Part shown: positions 62,601 through 64,000 of the stretch, one piece after another
How positions within the stretch are numbered: position 1 is the first letter of the stretch
Layout of the letters: each line of letters starts with the position of its first letter
From: Sporosarcina sp. ACRSL
GTDB taxonomy: Bacteria; Bacillota; Bacilli; Bacillales_A; Planococcaceae
NCBI RefSeq assembly: GCF_022346605.1
Contig: NZ_JAKRNT010000009.1
Span: 62,001 to 126,000 of the forward strand
DNA: 64,000 nucleotides
Direction of reading: 5' to 3'
Position numbers and translations under genes: made by a program
The notes under the pieces: generated by a model
What the model was told of the DNA's origin: nothing
What the model saw: only the letters and a program-made list of their open reading frames with translations
Database searches by the model: none

Positions 62601-62721
62601 AACGTGCCCCCTTAAGTTGCGATATATCTGCGTATCGCCTATAATGTAAATACACCGTCTTCGTTACCCTTCGATTGACGGCGAGGCATGGGCGCAATCC
62701 ATGCCGTTTTTTATTTTGCGA

Positions 62722-62749
62722 AGAAAAAAGAACGCCCGTGGGGACGTTC
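62722..62749 (-). terminator. Terminator of the tail operon
   Basis: GAACGTCCC/GGGCGTTC stem with one bulge, followed by TTTTTTC on the minus strand, at the stop of the 71-aa gene. Confidence 0.7.
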
Positions 62750-62963
62750 AAAGTTTCTTTAATTCTTCATGAATCACCCGCAATTCCCTTGCCAACTTTT
62801 GACGTTGCTGTAACGCCTGTTTCCGATTGTTTTCGGGAATCTCGTATTCAAGTTGCCTATACTTTTTCCGCTGTGTATCGTAGAGTTGCTTTTCTTCCCA
62901 ACTCGACACGTAGAATTCTTCAACCTCACCCGCATCATTTTTACGGAGCATCTTAATACGCAA
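62748..62963 (-). CDS. Small charged prophage protein (71 aa)
   Basis: It starts MLRKNDAGEVEEFYVSSWEE and continues as a long charged helix (YRQLEYEIPENNRKQALQQR). The TTG at 62961-62963 overlaps the tail gene stop and has GAGGG 8 nt upstream; an ATG four codons on lacks a site. A short helical protein after the tail-spike gene; family not recognised. Confidence 0.6.
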   Translation of the reverse strand: MRIKMLRKNDAGEVEEFYVSSWEEKQLYDTQRKKYRQLEYEIPENNRKQALQQRQKLARELRVIHEELKKL

Positions 62964-64000
62964 CGGACTCGCCCTCGCTTTCGTAAGTCACTTCCAGACG
63001 GACATCTTCATAACCTTTACGCTTGGCTTTGATTTCGTAGGCGAATGGAATGTCATCACCTTTTACTGTAAAGCTGTCAGGTGTCATGCCGTCAGGATCT
63101 ACATAAATCTGGCCTTTGCCGTAAGGAGTTAAGAAGACTTCGTATTGAATGTCAGTGTTGACGGTTTCAGCGAACAATGAATCTATGTGGATGACGCATT
63201 CACCGTCCGTTACTTCCCCTCGTCCGATATCTCCGAAGTAGTATTCAGCAGTCTCATAAGCTGACACGTTGACCATTCCTTGAGAGGTCGATACTGATGC
63301 GTTTTTCGAACCTTGCACATTAAAGTCACCCACGACACCCACACCGCCGTTAATCGCCCAGATTTCGAGCTGGCCAACATTGTTAGAAATGACAGACCTG
63401 CTATCATACAGTTGAATAGATAAGGAGTTGTTATTAGTGACGATGCCGAATTTGGCATGGTCTGTCCACTCTGCAGGATTCATTGTTATTCTGTTACTTC
63501 CGTTTGCAGCTTGGAAGCTCGACTTGTTTAATACGATGCGGGGATTCTGTGGCAAATAATCGGTCTGAATTGTAAAACCCGTCAGATGTCCTGCAATTAA
63601 TTTTTCAACGTCTATACTATTTGTGGTAATTTTCCCACCGTCAATTGTCGTACTTCCTTCATTGTTAATGGCGTGAATCATGCCTGTCACATTGATGTTA
63701 TTTGCTGATAGCTGACCGATAGCCCCAGCCGACAAAACGAACCCGTCAGCAGTTATTGCTTCAGTAAATGATGCTCCGCCATTTTTGCTGATGCCGATAC
63801 CTTTGCTATTAATAAGCACCATCCGGTTTGGGTTTGTCGGATCAATGGCGAGAAATCCATTTTCGAACTTGATTTGAGTTTGTGCGGATTGCAATGCTTG
63901 CGTCGCCCGTTGCACCGCATCATCAAGGACGTTAAACGGTAGCTTCTCTTTACCTTCAAATATGCCGTCAATCCGGTCTTTCGTCCGTTGAAAGTCCGCA
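62953..64000 (-). CDS. Phage tail spike/minor structural protein, C-terminal part (runs off the window)
   Basis: The frame is open from the stop at 62953 to the window edge (at least 349 codons). It has ATQALQSAQTQIKFENGFLA, then the IDPTNPNRMVLINSKGIGIS stretch and GGKITTNSIDVEKLIAGHLT, repeats typical of siphophage tail-associated lysin/baseplate spike proteins. A beta-rich end follows. An internal GTG at 63913-63915 is not the real start. It is the last large gene of the tail module before lysis genes. Confidence 0.8.
   Translation of the reverse strand, partial: ADFQRTKDRIDGIFEGKEKLPFNVLDDAVQRATQALQSAQTQIKFENGFLAIDPTNPNRMVLINSKGIGISKNGGASFTEAITADGFVLSAGAIGQLSANNINVTGMIHAINNEGSTTIDGGKITTNSIDVEKLIAGHLTGFTIQTDYLPQNPRIVLNKSSFQAANGSNRITMNPAEWTDHAKFGIVTNNNSLSIQLYDSRSVISNNVGQLEIWAINGGVGVVGDFNVQGSKNASVSTSQGMVNVSAYETAEYYFGDIGRGEVTDGECVIHIDSLFAETVNTDIQYEVFLTPYGKGQIYVDPDGMTPDSFTVKGDDIPFAYEIKAKRKGYEDVRLEVTYESEGESVAY

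Larger units (their letters stand above)
58070..64000. mobile_element. Prophage (left part; continues beyond the window)
   Basis: It begins at the tRNA-Arg scar. It includes ParM/RHH genes, a divergent regulator-like gene, lysis genes and a tail gene in late-operon order on the minus strand. Codon use is richer in GCG, CGC and CGT than in the host genes. The integrase, head and replication genes are expected past 64000. Confidence 0.85.

Noticed and set aside
62675..62715. Plus-strand terminator (GGCATGG/CCATGCC with T run)
   Set aside because: The hairpin is real but no plus-strand transcript is expected there; on the minus strand it lacks a T run, so no role is assigned.
1..64000. CRISPR array, rRNA operon or intact tRNA gene
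   Set aside because: No evenly spaced direct repeats, rRNA core sequence or complete cloverleaf was seen; the only tRNA-like sequence is the 3' fragment at 58070-58116.

Overview
The window reads as chromosome of a low-GC, endospore-forming Gram-positive of the order Bacillales, most likely a Planococcaceae/Sporosarcina-type organism (inference from gene families and order; no 16S rRNA is present). It carries a GerA/GerB/GerC germinant-receptor operon with a sigma-G-like promoter, a sigma-B-like promoter on a general-stress gene, and a block matching the Bacillus yppQ-yppP-ypmS-ypmR-degV-yplQ-dfrA-thyA-ypjP-ypiP-yphP-ypgR neighbourhood. Most genes lie on the minus strand with AGGAGG-type ribosome binding sites; several have TTG or GTG starts.

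Layout. 1-2.9 kb: 5' part of odhA and a MurG-like glycosyltransferase. 3.1-7.3 kb: accessory module (three VOC/glyoxalase genes, a MerR regulator, a GyrI-like protein, a dead IS110 transposase) bracketed by a perfect 27-bp inverted repeat. 7.3-10.8 kb: gerA-gerB-gerC. 10.9-31.9 kb: housekeeping and stress genes: CAP protein, CobW GTPase, CtpB-type protease, deoD, yozE, msrB/msrA, ypmS, ypmR, degV, hemolysin III, dfrA, thyA, MFS pump, YitT-like protein, SsuABC-type importer, ypjP, a new 25-codon membrane ORF, ypiP, bacilliredoxin, cvfC and an ABC-F ATPase. 32-51 kb: peptide transporter, a 950-bp spacer with two dispersed palindromic elements, a DUF1646 transporter, proline dehydrogenase, an MCP, an amidase with an upstream 35-codon membrane ORF, lipid kinase, ilvA, PBP4, a succinate-semialdehyde dehydrogenase, DUF421, a general stress protein, DUF420, an amino-acid ABC importer and a 93-aa acidic orphan. 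51-55.5 kb: a decayed zone with a truncated APH kinase, a serine hydrolase, three broken GNAT genes and an IS3 remnant. 55.8-57.4 kb: ECF sigma factor with its DUF4179 partner.

58.07-64 kb: the left end of a prophage. The boundary is a 3' fragment of a tRNA-Arg(CCT) gene, the scar expected when a phage integrates into a tRNA. Inward lie a ParM-like actin with a ribbon-helix-helix-like partner, inverted GTTWTACG repeats that could be its centromere/operator, a divergent gene with two RHH-like segments, a lysis cassette (XhlA-like, holin, two-domain endolysin) and the end of a tail-spike gene. An integrated prophage carrying a plasmid-like partition cassette is the most interesting system here. 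The MerR-controlled VOC module inside inverted repeats comes second.
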